From JAWMQL01 sp033283165 (GTDB taxonomy: Bacteria > Pseudomonadota > Gammaproteobacteria > Pseudomonadales > Halieaceae), in contig JAWMQL010000002.1 of NCBI GenBank assembly GCA_033283165.1, positions 558,001-622,000 of the forward strand: a DNA stretch of 64,000 nucleotides, written 5' to 3'. The notes under the pieces were generated by a model. That model did no database searches, was not told the DNA's origin, and saw only the letters and a program-made list of their open reading frames with translations. A program made the translations under genes and the position numbers. This document shows positions 62,655 through 64,000 of the stretch, in pieces. Position 1 is the first letter of the stretch. Each line of letters starts with the position of its first letter.

Positions 62655-64000
62655 ATGCATTACATTGCTCGCTTTGCGCTGCGGGACTCTGCCTTGAAAC
62701 GCCCAATCTGGCTGCTGAGCATGGACTCGGACCAGTTCAACGCCCCCCCCACCACCACGGCTGCCCTGTTGTCATATTACCGCGCCTACGGCCGCAAGGC
62801 GGCTGACTGCGAGGTCGAGCTGGTGCACTTCCGGGACGAGGCCGCTATCCCGGACTGGCTTGGGCAGTGGCGAGCAGTCGGGCTGCCGCGGGTGATGACG
62901 GCCATCGCGGCCGGACTGGAACCGGTGGTCGGCCTCAGCGTCTACACCTGGAACGCGGCGGAATTCCTGCAACTGGCCCGGGAATTGAAATCCCTGTCGC
63001 CGCAACTGCTGGTGGTCGCGGGCGGGCCGCACGTACAACAGGCGGAGGACTACCTCGGTACCGAGGCTATCGACCTGGTGGTCATCGGCGAGGGTGAGGT
63101 CTGTTTCCAGGAGTTCCTGGACTGTGACCACCGTGAGCAGTGGCACAGCGTCGATGGCCTGGCCTTCCTGGACCGGGGGCAGCCCGTGCGCACTGCCGAA
63201 CGTGAGCGCTGCAGCGACCTGGACCGTTTTCCCTCGCCGCTGGACGTGCTGGAACTGTGCGACAGCGAGGGGCGGCCCCGCTACGATTCCATCTCCTACG
63301 AAACCAGCCGCGGCTGCCCCTTCCGCTGCGCGTTCTGCGAGTGGGGCACCGGCGCCATTGGCGGCAAGATGTACCAGTGGTCGATGGCGCGCATCCGCCG
63401 TGACTGGCGCCGCATCGTCGCGTCCGGGATCAAGGACCTGTGGCTGGCGGATTCCAACTTCGGCGCCCTGAAGCAGGACCTGGACAAGGCCAGGCTGATC
63501 GTGGACCTGAAACAGGAATTCGGATTACCCCTGTCTTTTGCCACCTCCTGGTCGAAGAAACACAGCCGCCAGGTGCAGGAAATCGCCCTGTTGCTGCACC
63601 GCAACCGGTTGCTGCCGCACTACCAACTCGCCCTGCAGACCCTGACGCCCGAGGCCCTGCGACTGAGCAACCGCCAGAACATGGGTGCCAATGAATACGA
63701 GCCCATTGCCAAGCGCATGTCCGAACAGGGGGTGCCCATTGCCGCTGAGCTCATCTGGGGGCTGCCCGGAGACAACCTGCCGGATTTCGAACGCAACCTG
63801 GACCGCCTGCTGGCCACCTTCCCCAACATCAACATCTTCGGCTACACCCTGCTCCCGGGTACCGAATTCTACCGGCGCCGCGAGGAATACCGCATCGAGG
63901 CCATTCCGGTGGCCGGCTACGGCAAGGCCAAGGGGGAGTATGTGGTGGGCTGTCACAGCTTCGATCGCGACCAGGGCGAAGAGGGCTATTTCCTGATCAG
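62655..64000 (+). CDS. B12-binding domain radical SAM protein, 3' end outside window
   Basis: About 448 codons of an open frame that continues past the right edge. An N-terminal cobalamin-binding-like Rossmann region contains VVGLSVYTWNAAEF, VVAGGPHVQQAEDYL and DLVVIGEGE. It is followed by the radical SAM cluster motif CPFRCAFC near residue 220 and WLADSNFGAL, QTLTPEALRLSNR and ELIWGLPGDN blocks. The family includes methyltransferases and ring-modifying enzymes; the substrate is unknown. ATG 62655 and TTG 62694 are both in frame; neither has a strong ribosome site, and conserved sequence begins at about the TTG. Confidence 0.85.
   Translation, partial: MHYIARFALRDSALKRPIWLLSMDSDQFNAPPTTTAALLSYYRAYGRKAADCEVELVHFRDEAAIPDWLGQWRAVGLPRVMTAIAAGLEPVVGLSVYTWNAAEFLQLARELKSLSPQLLVVAGGPHVQQAEDYLGTEAIDLVVIGEGEVCFQEFLDCDHREQWHSVDGLAFLDRGQPVRTAERERCSDLDRFPSPLDVLELCDSEGRPRYDSISYETSRGCPFRCAFCEWGTGAIGGKMYQWSMARIRRDWRRIVASGIKDLWLADSNFGALKQDLDKARLIVDLKQEFGLPLSFATSWSKKHSRQVQEIALLLHRNRLLPHYQLALQTLTPEALRLSNRQNMGANEYEPIAKRMSEQGVPIAAELIWGLPGDNLPDFERNLDRLLATFPNINIFGYTLLPGTEFYRRREEYRIEAIPVAGYGKAKGEYVVGCHSFDRDQGEEGYFLI

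Overview
The window is a GC-rich, gene-dense bacterial chromosome segment with no IS element, integrase, phage gene or CRISPR array that I could see. The gene repertoire points to a Gram-negative, aerobic, heterotrophic gammaproteobacterium: lipoproteins with lipoboxes, RND pumps, a Lol-like ABC system, an outer-membrane beta-barrel, cytochrome c5, YaeQ, DUF3080 and a PA3496-like small protein. A marine Cellvibrionales/Halieaceae-like or Pseudomonas-related lineage is my best guess, but that is inference from family content, not a measured placement.

Layout. 1-1.5 kb: 5' part of an RND periplasmic adaptor and a cytochrome c5. 1.7-7.5 kb: a GST followed by a tightly coupled set of LolA-like protein, two FtsX-type permeases, an ABC ATPase and a beta-barrel. 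7.5-10.3 kb: small envelope lipoproteins and a flavin-binding split-barrel protein. 10.3-16.5 kb: a complete four-enzyme histidine-utilisation locus (hutI-hutG divergent from hutC-hutU-hutH) with a visible HutC-type operator between the two arms. 16.7-18.7 kb: a di-heme MauG-like peroxidase and tRNA-Arg(CCG) with its terminator. 18.7-24.3 kb: an orphan membrane protein, an exported truncated hemoglobin and a two-gene RND efflux system. 24.7-32.6 kb: a histidine phosphatase, a CBS protein, an LtaS/MdoB-type phosphoglycerol transferase, a periplasmic binding protein, and a marR-emrA-emrB efflux operon. 32.6-43 kb: a minus-strand run encoding three consecutive lipoproteins (phospholipase D/ClsC-like, alpha/beta hydrolase, tandem LssY_C protein), then a PQQ alcohol dehydrogenase, a Baeyer-Villiger-like flavin monooxygenase and a MetX-fold protein. 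43.2-53.3 kb: an indolepyruvate:ferredoxin oxidoreductase, CBS protein, DUF3667 protein, beta-lactamase-fold esterase, YaeQ, LuxR-type regulator and class III aminotransferase. 53.4-60.1 kb: an HNH nuclease and the MoxR-DUF58-DUF4381-BatA-BatB/C-BatD (aerotolerance-type) operon. 60.1-64 kb: gcvT, a shikimate kinase-like gene, a 15-bp tandem repeat array, a small charged protein and the start of a B12-binding radical SAM protein.

How the parts work together. The hut genes take histidine to glutamate under local repression. The 34-43 kb run contains the enzyme order alcohol -> ketone -> ester -> acid (PQQ-ADH, Baeyer-Villiger-type monooxygenase, ester-acting alpha/beta hydrolases) and is my best candidate for an undescribed catabolic or lipid-processing system. 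The 2.3-7.5 kb set looks like a dedicated envelope trafficking route, with a periplasmic carrier, an inner-membrane extractor and an outer-membrane barrel. All functions are read from motifs and family knowledge; no database search was run.
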